Shown piece by piece: positions 8,163-17,314 of a stretch of 36,216 nucleotides of DNA (the first letter of the stretch is position 1; the number at the start of each line of letters is the position of its first letter). The stretch is from Acidobacteriota bacterium (lineage in GTDB: Bacteria; Acidobacteriota; Terriglobia; Acidiferrales; UBA7541), in assembly GCA_003223325.1 (NCBI GenBank), contig QHYS01000333.1, forward strand, positions 1-36,216. Reading direction: 5' to 3'. The notes under the pieces were generated by a model. The model was not told the origin of the DNA. It worked only from the letters and a program-made list of their open reading frames with translations, and ran no database searches. Position numbers and translations under genes: made by a program.

Positions 8163-8420
8163 TAGACCGGCGTGGATGCCCTGAATCTTGTTGGCACAGA
8201 CCGATGCGCCAACGCGGCTACGACAAATCGCCGCCCCCCGTTCTACGTCTCCGGCGTGACGGCTCGCGGAAGAGGAACGACGAAGTCTTGATGATCGTCA
8301 AGTGGATCGCGTTGATGGGCAGCACTGAAATCAAAACCCTCATGCCCCGTCTCACCAGGGTGAACGGCAGCTCTCGCTTCAAACCTAACCACCATGAACG
8401 GTCCCGATTCCGACACTCAT
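8163..8420 (-). pseudogene. rpiB: Ribose-5-phosphate isomerase B (RpiB/LacB family) remnant
   Basis: From ATG 8420 (behind GGAG) three frames together give a recognisable RpiB N-terminal half. They read VGIGT.HGG, LKRELPFTLVRRG, then GHEGFDFSAAH, PLDDHQDFVVPLPRAV, and VERGAAICRSRVGASVCANK followed by IQGIHAGL. Family homologues read 'DHGG..LK..L...L...GHEV.DFG...DDYPDF....A.AV...GI..CGSG.G.S..ANKI.GI.AGL'. At least three frame changes are needed and the C-terminal half is absent. RpiB interconverts ribose-5-phosphate and ribulose-5-phosphate. Its position directly after the DUF2090 and acetate kinase remnants on the same strand indicates a former carbohydrate operon. Confidence 0.75.
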
Positions 8421-8512
8421 CTTGTTCTCCGTTTTCAGTCGGACCGGGGAATCAGCGCCGAAGCCGGATGCTATGTGGGTACACTTGGTCCATCCTACAA
8501 AGCGTGCCGGCT

Positions 8513-9204
8513 TCAGGCGGCATGGGCAACATGAGCTCGTTCAAAGAGGCCCGCAACCTCCCCGTAGCGGCGGGCAATCTCAGCCGCTGCGGCTTCGCGC
8601 GTTGTCTTCTTGTTTCGCCAGTTCACCAGCGGATCCCAGAAGACCGTGCGACCTACAGCAAAGCCGATGAATCCTGGAACTCCGGCTGCCGTCGTCAGCC
8701 ATTCAGAAACTTTCTGGTCATCCTCACCCCGTCCCAGGACAATACAGCCCACTCTGTCGCGCCCTGCCCGGTGAACACCCGCGACAACCTTCTCGCAGTC
8801 CAGGCGGCGGTCCAAGCCCTCGATCTTCCAGACGTCTGGCTCTACGCCGGCTTCCTGAAGTTGTTCAATGGCCTGGACCATCAGTCGAGGACGCACCTCC
8901 AGATCAAAGGCCTTTTTGTCGCCCTTGAGCTTCGCGAGCTGCGCCTTATCCGGCGGCACCAGGAGCTCGAACATAAACAGGCTCCGGCTCCCACCATGTA
9001 GATAGTCCGACAGCCGCTGCAGTCGAGCTGACTGCCGCCGATTCAGGGCGGCCTCGCCCTCGGGGTTGTAGCGCACCAGGACTCTACAGAAGGTGGGGTG
9101 GAAAGCTTCGATGTGCTCGGCGAAGTCCTCGCCGAACTCGAACTGGAACTCATCTTGTCCGCTCATCTCCGCAGGACATGAGGTCTCTGCCGAAGAGTTC
9201 GCGA
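8513..9204 (-). pseudogene. DUF2090 aldolase-like protein, N-terminally truncated
   Basis: The frame encodes the C-terminal ~220 residues of a DUF2090-domain protein (related to 5-dehydro-2-deoxyphosphogluconate aldolase-type enzymes). Recognisable blocks are SCPAEMSGQDEF, AFHPTFCRVLVRYNPEG, GVEPDVWKIEGLD, IVLGRGEDDQKVSEWL and FAVGRTVFWDPL. Homology continues upstream of the first ATG (9166) to about 9204, proving that the missing N-terminal ~90 residues were lost rather than never present. There the sequence switches into acetate kinase in another frame. The downstream frame is intact to its stop, so a truncated product from ATG 9166 is possible but would lack part of the barrel. The join implies one deletion. 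Confidence 0.8.
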
Positions 9205-9491
9205 GCAGCCTCTATGCCAGCTGTGCTCTTGATTTCGGGTACGCCCGAGGGCTCGGATGCGATGTATCGGACAAGATATGCCAGCGCTGTTGAGATGTCC
9301 CGTAGCGATGCGCTAAATATCCGACTGGACGTATCACCTTGCTGAAAGCGGATAATCGCTTCACCGCCAATGCCCTTAATGGCGCCTCGACAGAGTCGGT
9401 CATCCTTGTTTTCTTTGATCCGACCACTATCGGTGTCAATTGCTTGAAACTTCAGGCTGGAACTCCCCGAATTCACAACCAGGACATTCAT
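9205..9491 (-). pseudogene. ackA: Acetate kinase, N-terminal fragment
   Basis: ATG 9491 opens with the acetate kinase signature MNVLVVNSGSSSLKFQAI and stays homologous for about 95 residues (LVRYIASEPSGVPEIKSTAG). After that it runs into the DUF2090 coding sequence in a different frame and stops at 9150. A full acetate kinase is ~400 residues, so about 300 residues, including the catalytic and most nucleotide-binding parts, are missing. Acetate kinase makes ATP and acetate from acetyl-phosphate. In many bacteria it follows phosphoketolase, which is not seen here. The fragment cannot be active. Confidence 0.85.
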
Positions 9492-9553
9492 TACAAGATT
9501 CCATAAATCGACTCATTGCATCATGATTCTTGCCCGAGCAACCGGCTTAAACG

Positions 9554-9709
9554 TCACCGAACCATCCCGTAGTTAGTGCTGCCCGTGTGGGAATCTTTGA
9601 AGCAGATGAAGGCATTCTGCGAGTCGTAATAGCTGTAGGCGAGGTCGACGCTGAGTTGCTCACGCGACGAAAGGGTCGCGGTAAATCCATGACGGCCAGT
9701 GCTGTTAGT
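9554..9709 (-). pseudogene. C-terminal scrap of an outer-membrane beta-barrel-like protein
   Basis: Between stops at 9710-9712 and 9554-9556 the minus strand encodes about 51 residues (TNSTGRHGFTATLSSREQLS, VDLAYSYYDSQNAFICF) with alternating polar/hydrophobic beta-strand character. It resembles the end of large acidobacterial outer-membrane barrels. The rest of the gene is absent; upstream sequence is the AspT-1 gene. The assignment is by pattern only. Confidence 0.35.
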
Positions 9710-9742
9710 TCACTCAAACTCCTCTCACTGCCAATATCTGCT

Positions 9743-11431
9743 TCAAGACATGAGCGCCACAATCACTGTGCCCCAGGTGGTCAGCAAGATATGTCCGATC
9801 GCCGCTGTGTAGGAATATCCGAGCGTCGCAACCGGGCTGTCCGACTTCTCCTGCACTGCGGCGACGCCGGCAATCATGGTTTGCGCACCGGCGATTCCGC
9901 CTAGCAGTAGCAGGGGATTGAGCTTTAGAACGTACCGCCCGAAGAAGATTCCCGAGATCAGCGGAGTGAGGGTGACCACAATCCCACCGAAGAAAAGTAA
10001 ATAGCCAGAATTTCGAACCGTGCTCACAAAAATCGGTCCGGCCTTGAGACCGACCATCGCGACAAAAGCAGCCAGACCAATCGACTTCATGAAAAGAATC
10101 GCTTCCTCGGGGATTCCTCCAAGCCACGGCCGTACTGACCGCATCCAGCCCACCACTAGCCCAGCGAGTAAAGTTCCTACACTTGTGCCTAGAGTCAGTC
10201 TCAGGTGGCCAATCGGTATGGTAATGACTGCACCTACCAACACTCCAATGAAAATTGCAACACCTAGCGTTGCGAGATCGCTCTCTTCGAGTGGACGCAG
10301 TACTCTGCCAACAGTCGGAGTCAACTTTTCTACGGCGGATTCCGTTCCCGTAATCTCAAGAATGTCCCCACGTTCCACGACTAGCTGAGTCCCTAGGGGG
10401 AGTGATTGGCCATTGCGAATTATTCGGCGCAGCAGGACGCCATGCGTCTCCTCCCGCTCCGCGAGTTCCTGGAGGGTCTTTCCAGCGATGTCCCTGCTGG
10501 TGACATACAGGTCATAAGAAGCAACAGGAATTTGTAGCAACTCCGGGTCCACGACCTCACTCGATTTCGGACCCAGAGCTTTAACCAGAATTTCAGTCCG
10601 CCCGATCACAGCCAGCGTGTCGCCAGCCTCCAGGACGGTTGTGCCTGGAGGCGAGAAGATATCGCCCTTGCGCCGGATTCGCTCCACAAAAAGACGAGCC
10701 CCAGGAACTAATTTCTCTGCCTCTGCTATTGTCTTTCCAATGACGGGCGCATCCTGCGGCACTTCATACGCGCGAAACGAAATGGGCTGCCATGCGGGAT
10801 GGACGCCGTGCTTGGTACGCCGCATCCCCAGGTTCAATTCCAGTTTCTTCGCTTCTCCTTGCAGATCGATGCCTAGCAGTTTCGGGCCCAGGCTGCTGCA
10901 GCACCAGATTACGCCTATGGTTCCGAAGAGATAGCAGATGGAATCGGCGACAGCGATGTGTCCTATCAGTTGGGTCTTTTGGTCGTCGGGTAATGACAAG
11001 GCTCGGATTGCTTCGCTCGCAGTACCGATGACCGGCGACTCCGTCAGAGATCCGGAGAGCAATCCAGCCGAAAATCCGACATCCAACTTCAGGAAGCGGG
11101 CCACCGCGTAAGCTGTCAGGAGACCGACAACAGGCACGAAAACCGCCAGAAGAGCCCATCGCCAACCATCGCCCTTGAGATTCCGGAAGAAACTGGGGCC
11201 TACTGAGTAGCCAATACCGAAGAGAAACAAAAGGAAGAGTATCGCTTTCGCCTGGTCGGAGACAGGGACATGGAAAAAATTCCCGAGGAAGATTCCTCCC
11301 AGCAAAGAACCCGTGACTGCGCCCAGGCCGACACCCCGGAACTTAAACCGTCCAATCAAATATCCGATACCGACCGCTAGATAGACCCCCATTTCCGGAT
11401 ATTTTGCGAACAACTTGGCTAGCCATTCCAT
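9743..11431 (-). CDS. aspT: Aspartate:alanine antiporter, copy 1
   Basis: A 562-residue inner-membrane protein of the AspT/YidE duplication family. Two membrane blocks (residues ~10-175 and ~380-560) flank a large cytoplasmic region (~200-375) with two TrkA-C (RCK_C) domains (e.g. LEAGDTLAVIGRTEILV, VERGDILEITGTESAV). Family signatures include GYLIGRFKFRGVGLGAVTGS, GLLSGSLTESPVIGTASEA and GIAGAQTMIAG. Known members exchange external aspartate for internal alanine electrogenically, building proton motive force with aspartate decarboxylase. The start ATG 11431 has AAGGA upstream. It is the last gene of the decarboxylation cluster, 147 bp after copy 2. The two copies are clearly diverged, so they may differ in substrate. 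Confidence 0.9.
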   Translation of the reverse strand: MEWLAKLFAKYPEMGVYLAVGIGYLIGRFKFRGVGLGAVTGSLLGGIFLGNFFHVPVSDQAKAILFLLFLFGIGYSVGPSFFRNLKGDGWRWALLAVFVPVVGLLTAYAVARFLKLDVGFSAGLLSGSLTESPVIGTASEAIRALSLPDDQKTQLIGHIAVADSICYLFGTIGVIWCCSSLGPKLLGIDLQGEAKKLELNLGMRRTKHGVHPAWQPISFRAYEVPQDAPVIGKTIAEAEKLVPGARLFVERIRRKGDIFSPPGTTVLEAGDTLAVIGRTEILVKALGPKSSEVVDPELLQIPVASYDLYVTSRDIAGKTLQELAEREETHGVLLRRIIRNGQSLPLGTQLVVERGDILEITGTESAVEKLTPTVGRVLRPLEESDLATLGVAIFIGVLVGAVITIPIGHLRLTLGTSVGTLLAGLVVGWMRSVRPWLGGIPEEAILFMKSIGLAAFVAMVGLKAGPIFVSTVRNSGYLLFFGGIVVTLTPLISGIFFGRYVLKLNPLLLLGGIAGAQTMIAGVAAVQEKSDSPVATLGYSYTAAIGHILLTTWGTVIVALMS

Positions 11432-11578
11432 ACCGTGTCCTTTTGCGCTTCAGAACAGTGGCCGACGAGTTGTCGCTCGAGTCTCGTTCGAGCTTGCTCA
11501 ATCCAACCTATCTCGAAAAGGCTCACTGCCTTGGAGGTACGATCAGAGGGTCCATGCCGATTCCATTTCAAAGTTCAT

Positions 11579-13333
11579 TCACGAAATCATTAAGATGAGG
11601 ACCATGCCCCAGATCGTCAGCAAGGTGTTTCCGACTGCATAGGTTACCGTGTACCCGAGCGCCGGCACTTGGCTCTTGCCCCGATCGCAAACCAGGCCCA
11701 GCGAAGCTGTCGTCGTGCGCGCTCCTGAAACGATGCCAAGCAGAATCGCGTCGTGGAAGCGGAAGATGTACTTGCCGATGTACATACCCAGAACCAGCGG
11801 AACCATGGTTGCCACGGCACCCCATAGGAACAGGCTGACGCCCTGCGTCCGCAAACCATTCACGAAGCCCGGACCGGCTGAGATGCCGACGATGGCAATG
11901 AAGATGTTGAGACCGACCGAGTTCATGAACCAGACCGTCGACGACGGAATGCGCCCGAACGTCGGGTGCACGGAGCGCAACCACCCGCAAACGAGTCCTG
12001 AGATGAGCGCTCCTCCTGCGGTTGACAGCGTCAGTGGCACGGCGGCAATTTTCCAGACCAATGCACCGACCAGTGCTCCGATCGCAATGCCAGCCCCGAT
12101 GAACGCGACGTCAGCGACGTCGGTCGGCCGATCCGCGGCGCCGAGAGTTTTGGCTACGGCGGCGATGTCCTGGGTACGGCCGACCAGGTTTAGGATGTCG
12201 CCTCTGTAGATTTTCGTATTTGGCAAAATCGGCATCGAGGTAGCAACTGCTCCTCTTGTGATTTTTCGGAGGAAAATGCCTCGAGCCGAAGGTAGCGTTG
12301 CAAGTTCAGCAAGGGTCTTGCCGTCTGCCTTCTTGCTGGTAACGTAGATATCGACACCCTCTACCGGCATGCTCAGCAATTCGGGATCGTCAACCTCTTG
12401 CGGACCGTCACTCACGCTTACGAGCGTGTCACGAGCACCGGACACTGCTACCGCTCTTACGCCTTGTCCAATCACATTTACGAGCACGTCCCGCGCGCCG
12501 GCCACCGCCACCACGTCGCCCTCACGCAAAACAGTGTCCGCGGTTGCGTCTTCGATCAAGTTCCCACGACGTATTCGCATAACAAAAACGCGCGCATCGG
12601 GGACGAGCGCCTCAGCCTCCATGGCTCGGAGTCCAACAATCCTCGCGCCCGGTCTTACCCGGAATGCACGCATCTCCCAGCGGTGCCAGGCCGAACCGGC
12701 CCCGCCTTGTGCCTTGGTGCCGCCCTGTTTCTCTTCGTAGTCCTTGCAGGCGGCTGCCAGATCTATGCGAAGCAATGCAGGGCCGAGTACGGCGATTACA
12801 ATCGCCGAACCGACAGTGCCGAACATATATGTCACGGCATAAGCGATCGGCATCGAATCCAGAAGGGCCTTTGCTTGATCAGCCGACAAGCCCAATCGGT
12901 TGATAGCGTCGGTTGAGAGGCCCATCGCGGCTGAGATAGTCTGAGAACCGGAATAAAGACCCGCCCCATAACCCAGGTTGTAGCCGACGATCTTCACGAC
13001 TGCGAATGGGGCAAGCAAACAGAACGCGCATTGCACGACTGAGAAGATGGCTTGCGGCAGGCCATCCTTCGCGACACCGCGCACAAACTGCGGTCCGACA
13101 CCGTACCCGACAGCAAACAGAAACATGAGGAAGACAGTTGCCTTGAGAGGAGGCGAGATCGTAATCCCCAGTTGTCCGATCAGGACACCGGCTAACAAGG
13201 TTGCGGTAACTGACCCCAGGCCGATGCCTTGGAAAGTGAACTTGCCGAAGTAGTACCCGAGAGCAAGCACGAGGAAGATGGCGATCTCCGGGTAGTGGCG
13301 GAGAGTATCAGCGAACCACGTCAATATAAACAT
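11579..13333 (-). CDS. aspT: Aspartate:alanine antiporter, copy 2
   Basis: A 584-residue paralogue of copy 1 from ATG 13333, preceded by GAAGGAGG; an upstream in-frame start at 13393 lacks such a site. The architecture is the same: N-terminal membrane block ([38 protein letters not shown]), two RCK_C domains (residues ~215-385), and a C-terminal membrane block ending [19 protein letters not shown]. It lies 75 bp after the aspartate decarboxylase gene and is the more likely dedicated partner. The first RCK_C domain contains a 20-residue tandem duplication ([13 protein letters not shown] / [13 protein letters not shown]) that copy 1 lacks, accounting for most of the length difference. Confidence 0.92.
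   Translation of the reverse strand: MFILTWFADTLRHYPEIAIFLVLALGYYFGKFTFQGIGLGSVTATLLAGVLIGQLGITISPPLKATVFLMFLFAVGYGVGPQFVRGVAKDGLPQAIFSVVQCAFCLLAPFAVVKIVGYNLGYGAGLYSGSQTISAAMGLSTDAINRLGLSADQAKALLDSMPIAYAVTYMFGTVGSAIVIAVLGPALLRIDLAAACKDYEEKQGGTKAQGGAGSAWHRWEMRAFRVRPGARIVGLRAMEAEALVPDARVFVMRIRRGNLIEDATADTVLREGDVVAVAGARDVLVNVIGQGVRAVAVSGARDTLVSVSDGPQEVDDPELLSMPVEGVDIYVTSKKADGKTLAELATLPSARGIFLRKITRGAVATSMPILPNTKIYRGDILNLVGRTQDIAAVAKTLGAADRPTDVADVAFIGAGIAIGALVGALVWKIAAVPLTLSTAGGALISGLVCGWLRSVHPTFGRIPSSTVWFMNSVGLNIFIAIVGISAGPGFVNGLRTQGVSLFLWGAVATMVPLVLGMYIGKYIFRFHDAILLGIVSGARTTTASLGLVCDRGKSQVPALGYTVTYAVGNTLLTIWGMVLILMIS
12420..12512 (-). repeat. 60-bp degenerate tandem duplication inside aspT copy 2
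   Basis: Two ~33-bp cores begin at 12420 and 12480, exactly 60 bp apart, each starting ACGAGC and ending ACC. They encode [10 protein letters not shown] and [10 protein letters not shown] within the first RCK_C domain. The copies differ mainly at synonymous or conservative positions, so the duplication is old and tolerated. Confidence 0.7.
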
Positions 13334-13408
13334 CGTCAGCCTCCTTCTATGGAGCGACAGCGCATGCGCTTTGGCGCTCAGCCGTCGGCGCAAACGTGTC
13401 GTACCAAG

Positions 13409-15055
13409 TCACGATTGCTGGTCCTTCCAAACCTCGACTGCTCTGTGCACTACAGCCGCTAGTTGTCCACCGATCTTGCCGTATGCCTCGTCCGGGAGGT
13501 TGGCGAGCGAGACTCGAACCGACCAATCCGGTCCGGCAAAGCCGCTGCCGTTGAGAAGTACCGTGGAGAATTTCTCCGCCAGGGCGAAGAGAATGTCGAA
13601 GGGGTGGTAGTTGTTCTTGAGAAATTCGACGAACCGTGGACCGTGGGTTTTTTCGGCCCAAACCATTATGTCGAGCGTAGCGTAATAGTCGGCACGCAAT
13701 GGATCTGGTGGAAGAGGCAGATTCATCCCGTCCCAAAGGGCTTTCAACCGGCGTTGCACGATTTCTTTCGTGAGCTTCTTGTAGCGGTCTTTTTTATCCG
13801 AGAGCGCGAAGAGCGAGAACAGGGTCATCTGAACCTGTTGGGGCAGAGACAGGCCTGCGGTGTGATTGAGGGCTACGCACCGGCTATCTGCCACCATGCG
13901 ATCGATGAACTTGAGGCTTTCAGGATGGAGCGTCAGCGGACCATATCGAGTATTTAGCTGTCGACGAGTCTCATTGGGCAAGTTCGCGAGTGCCTTGTCA
14001 AAAATATTGTCTTGATGGATTGCAACCACCCCAAGGCGCCAACCCGTGCAACCGAAATACTTCGAAAACGAATACACACCAATCGTGTTCTGGGGAACTT
14101 CTGCCATGAGGGAGCGGAATCCAGGCACGAAGGTTCCATAGACATCATCGGTGACCACGATCAGGTCAGGACGTTGGCTCTGAATCAGGCTAGCCAGCCG
14201 ATTCATCGAACTTGCACGCATGGCCACGGAAGGTGGATTGCCGGGATTGACGAAGAACAACGCCTTGACCGAGGGGTCTGCCAGCCTGTCAATTTCTGCA
14301 TCCGGGTACTGCCATGTGTGGCGACCATCACTCGGAGAAACTTCATCCGCCTTGATCTCAGTGATTTCAAAATTGAAGCGGTCAAGATGGCAAATCTCGA
14401 TATACGGGGTGAACGTCGGTACAGCGAGAGCAACTTTATCCCCCCGATGCAACAGGTGATTTACGATCAGTGAATCGAAGATGTAACACATTGCAGCGGT
14501 GCCACCCTCGACCGCGAAGATGTCAATCTTCTCAGGGGCTTTTATTCCGGGGCACATTTCTTTGTTCAGGTAGGCGCGCACGACGCGTTCAGCATGGACC
14601 AGCATGCGATCCGGAGACGGGTACTGGTCTCCGATGATGCTGTCGACGAGCTCATGAACAAATGCGTCCGGATCGAACTCGAATTCCTTTACAGCAAAAT
14701 CAATGGCCGTCCGAAGCATGCTTCCACCGGGAGCATTAGGATTGCTGTCGAGAAATTGCATCAAGCGTTTCGCCATTCCGGGTTTCTGAGGCATCCCGCC
14801 AAGGTCGGGTTGGTCCCATACCCGCTTCGATTCCTCAATTGCAAATGTGCCCAGAGTAAAAAAAGCCTGACGCGGAGTGGTTGCAATCCAATTGGGGTTA
14901 CCCCGGCCAGCATTCAACATAGTCTGGGCACTCTGCCGAGTCGCCTCGCTGGCTAGCTGGATCAACTTATCTTTCAGTTCGAATGGACTCAACTTTTCAA
15001 GCTCTTTTTGTTGTTCAAGAGTTACCGAGAGATGCCGAATTACTCCAGTTGCCAT
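13409..15055 (-). CDS. aspD: Aspartate 4-decarboxylase (bifunctional aminotransferase fold)
   Basis: A 548-residue PLP enzyme of aminotransferase fold type I. It decarboxylates L-aspartate at the beta-carboxyl to L-alanine and CO2, consuming a cytoplasmic proton. The PLP lysine is K332 in YSFSKYFGCTGWRLG; other family features are NAGRGNPNWIATTPR near the N-terminus, FFVNPGNPPS and VTDDVYGTF. Length matches known AspD enzymes (~530-550). The start ATG 15055 sits behind AAGGAGGAA. The gene is 36 bp after the large decarboxylase and 75 bp before aspT copy 2, an operon-like arrangement known for AspD-AspT. The reading frame is clean, so the core proton-consuming cycle appears intact. Confidence 0.94.
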   Translation of the reverse strand: MATGVIRHLSVTLEQQKELEKLSPFELKDKLIQLASEATRQSAQTMLNAGRGNPNWIATTPRQAFFTLGTFAIEESKRVWDQPDLGGMPQKPGMAKRLMQFLDSNPNAPGGSMLRTAIDFAVKEFEFDPDAFVHELVDSIIGDQYPSPDRMLVHAERVVRAYLNKEMCPGIKAPEKIDIFAVEGGTAAMCYIFDSLIVNHLLHRGDKVALAVPTFTPYIEICHLDRFNFEITEIKADEVSPSDGRHTWQYPDAEIDRLADPSVKALFFVNPGNPPSVAMRASSMNRLASLIQSQRPDLIVVTDDVYGTFVPGFRSLMAEVPQNTIGVYSFSKYFGCTGWRLGVVAIHQDNIFDKALANLPNETRRQLNTRYGPLTLHPESLKFIDRMVADSRCVALNHTAGLSLPQQVQMTLFSLFALSDKKDRYKKLTKEIVQRRLKALWDGMNLPLPPDPLRADYYATLDIMVWAEKTHGPRFVEFLKNNYHPFDILFALAEKFSTVLLNGSGFAGPDWSVRVSLANLPDEAYGKIGGQLAAVVHRAVEVWKDQQS

Positions 15056-15091
15056 GGCTTTCCTCCTTGGGCGAGAACAATCTTTGTTTTT

Positions 15092-17314
15092 CTAGGCGGC
15101 AGTTTGCCGCTTCGTTTTCTTAACCTCTTCGGTCGGGGGCTTGCCTGTATCGCGGGCCAATTTGAGGAAGGCCGGCTTCAACAGCTTCAGTCCCAGGGAG
15201 GAACTGAATCCGTGAATTTCCTTCACGTCGAGTTGGCGCATGAACTCGATGGTTTCAGCCGTGATGACCTGCCCCGGAACCATGATCGGGAAGCCAGGAG
15301 GGTAGGGAATCACGAAGCTCGCGGATACCAACTCGGGTCCAGCCTTAAGCCGTTTGTCGATCTCCGGACTCGCCAGTTTCAGGTGCTCGCACTGGTGCTC
15401 CCGATAGGCCCCGAAGAAGGCGGAGCGTATGTTACCCTCGCTTGTCACACTCGAGGGATCCTCTCGGAAGCTATCGTGGAAACAACTGAAGTTCGGCAGA
15501 TTGGGTACATCCTCCATCAGCGACTTCACCCGCGCGGCAAACGCCTGCTGAGCTGCTTCGCCTCCCTGCGCCAGCTTCTTTTCGATTCCCCGTGAGATTT
15601 CGACGAGGACCTTAATCAGCTGGGCAATGTCGCTGCGCGTGTTGTTGATGTTGGTTTGCAGCAAAACGCTGTTGCGGCTGGTCTTGTTGAGTTGAATGTC
15701 GTACTCAGCCGCCAACAGATTCTTGAACTGGGTCCCGTCGAATCCTGCAGATCCACAAACCAGAGTGAGTCGCGTCACATCCAAGGCGAACTCATCTTCG
15801 CGAAGAGTCTTGACCGCAGTGGCCCAGTTAACTCCGGGCGTCAAATAGTCCACAAATCCAGTTTCACGAAATTCAGCGGGAATCAGCTCGTCGGCCCCTA
15901 GAATCCGGAAGTATTTCGAAACCAGGGGATGCGAGTTGATCTCGCGCCGCGCATCGAGTGCTAACTGAACGGCCCGGTTCACCAGTTCATAACCTTCGAG
16001 TTCCATCTGGCGTCTGGCGACATCTAGGGACGCGATGATCTGTAGATTTGGTGACGTGGAGGCGTGAGTAAACACGGCCTCGTGAAACTGCTCCTCGACG
16101 GTGTGGTAGTCCTGGTCCCTGACCAATACCATCGAACCTTGCCGCAGGCTGGACATCGACTTATGCGTCGAGTTGGTCTGATAGACGCGCAGGTGGACCT
16201 TATCGGGGTTGGCGAGCAACCGAGTTGTGAGGAGCCTTGGATCTTTGGGATCGAGATCAGCTCCAAGCTTCTTCTCCTGCGCCGAATAAGCCGTTCCGTA
16301 CGCGGGGTCCCTGAACTTGTTTTCCAGAATGGCAGCAGCTCCCATCGCGGTCCGCCGCCGATAGAAGGGACTCCAGCGAGCGAATCCAAACCATGCCTCG
16401 TCCCACAGGAAAATCAGATCCGCTTTGATAGCGAGGCACTCTTCCATCACCCTTTCGACGTTGTAGATATGTCCATCGAAAGTACAGTTTGTAAGTACGA
16501 GCAGCCTTGCCCGGTTCAACTTCCCTTCGACCTTCAGATCAAGCAAAGCCTTCTTAATGGTGCGCAGGGGTACGGCTCCATACATCGAGTACTGCGTCAG
16601 CGGGTAAGCCTCCAGGTAAAGCGGTAGCGCGCCGACAAGGACAGCGCCGTAATGGTGGGACTTGTGGCAGTTACGGTCGACCAACATGATGTCGCCCGGT
16701 GCGAGCAACGCTTGTTCGATCATCTTGTTCGAAGTTGAGGTCCCGTTGGTAACGAAGAAGACATGGTCGGCCCCGAACGCACGCGCTGCTTTTTCCTGTG
16801 CCACCTTGATCTTGCCGGTCGGCTCGAGCAGGCTGTCCAGGCCTCCCGTGGTGGCCGAGGACTCAGCCAGGAACAGGTTCAGGCCGTAAAACGCGCCCAT
16901 GTCCCGAATCCAATTCGACTTGAAAATGGATTTGCCCCTGGCTACAGGCAGTGCGTGGAAGGTGCCGATGGGGCGCTGGGAATACTTCTGGAGATTATCA
17001 AAGTATGGCGTATCAAACCTGTCTTGAACCGCGTCGAGGATGCTGAGGTGAAGTTCCAGGGGTTCCTCGACCTGGTAAAAGATCCGCCGAATGCAGCTGG
17101 CGGATATGTCGCCCGCTGCTTTTTCCACTTGCCGGTCGCTCAGCAAGAAAATGTCGAGCTCGGGACGAATTAGTTTCAGCCCCTTGGCTAGCGCGAGAGC
17201 GTATTCCTCCGTTTTCTGGGCGTTGCCCGTTGCGGCAAGATGGGAGGTGAGGAACTCATGTAAAACGGCACTATTATGCGAGGACGCGAATGGAATGCCC
17301 TCGTAAATCACCAC
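15092..17314 (-). CDS. Large Orn/Lys/Arg decarboxylase, PLP-domain part
   Basis: A 740-codon frame carrying the core of a fold-type-I basic amino acid decarboxylase. It has the PLP lysine K385 in NSTHKSMSSL, the aspartate D305 in FLWDEAWFGF, FFVTNGTSTSNKM, and VDRNCHKSHHYG. A C-terminal domain follows (~640-740) ending KKTKRQTAA. The first ~60 residues continue a wing-like N-terminal domain whose beginning is encoded in another frame at 17274-17831. The GTG at 17314 has no convincing Shine-Dalgarno, so this frame is probably the second half of one ~925-residue enzyme. The substrate (arginine, lysine or ornithine) cannot be told. Decarboxylation would consume a proton and release CO2 and a polyamine or agmatine/cadaverine. 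Confidence 0.85.
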   Translation of the reverse strand: MVIYEGIPFASSHNSAVLHEFLTSHLAATGNAQKTEEYALALAKGLKLIRPELDIFLLSDRQVEKAAGDISASCIRRIFYQVEEPLELHLSILDAVQDRFDTPYFDNLQKYSQRPIGTFHALPVARGKSIFKSNWIRDMGAFYGLNLFLAESSATTGGLDSLLEPTGKIKVAQEKAARAFGADHVFFVTNGTSTSNKMIEQALLAPGDIMLVDRNCHKSHHYGAVLVGALPLYLEAYPLTQYSMYGAVPLRTIKKALLDLKVEGKLNRARLLVLTNCTFDGHIYNVERVMEECLAIKADLIFLWDEAWFGFARWSPFYRRRTAMGAAAILENKFRDPAYGTAYSAQEKKLGADLDPKDPRLLTTRLLANPDKVHLRVYQTNSTHKSMSSLRQGSMVLVRDQDYHTVEEQFHEAVFTHASTSPNLQIIASLDVARRQMELEGYELVNRAVQLALDARREINSHPLVSKYFRILGADELIPAEFRETGFVDYLTPGVNWATAVKTLREDEFALDVTRLTLVCGSAGFDGTQFKNLLAAEYDIQLNKTSRNSVLLQTNINNTRSDIAQLIKVLVEISRGIEKKLAQGGEAAQQAFAARVKSLMEDVPNLPNFSCFHDSFREDPSSVTSEGNIRSAFFGAYREHQCEHLKLASPEIDKRLKAGPELVSASFVIPYPPGFPIMVPGQVITAETIEFMRQLDVKEIHGFSSSLGLKLLKPAFLKLARDTGKPPTEEVKKTKRQTAA

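Noticed and set aside
8111-9001. Long plus-strand open frame (296 codons)
   Set aside because: It is antisense to the rpiB and DUF2090 remnants, which have clear family homology on the other strand, and its own translation has no features.
10020-12740. Several plus-strand open frames over the antiporter genes
   Set aside because: They are Thr/Pro/Ser-rich shadows of the two membrane proteins encoded on the minus strand.
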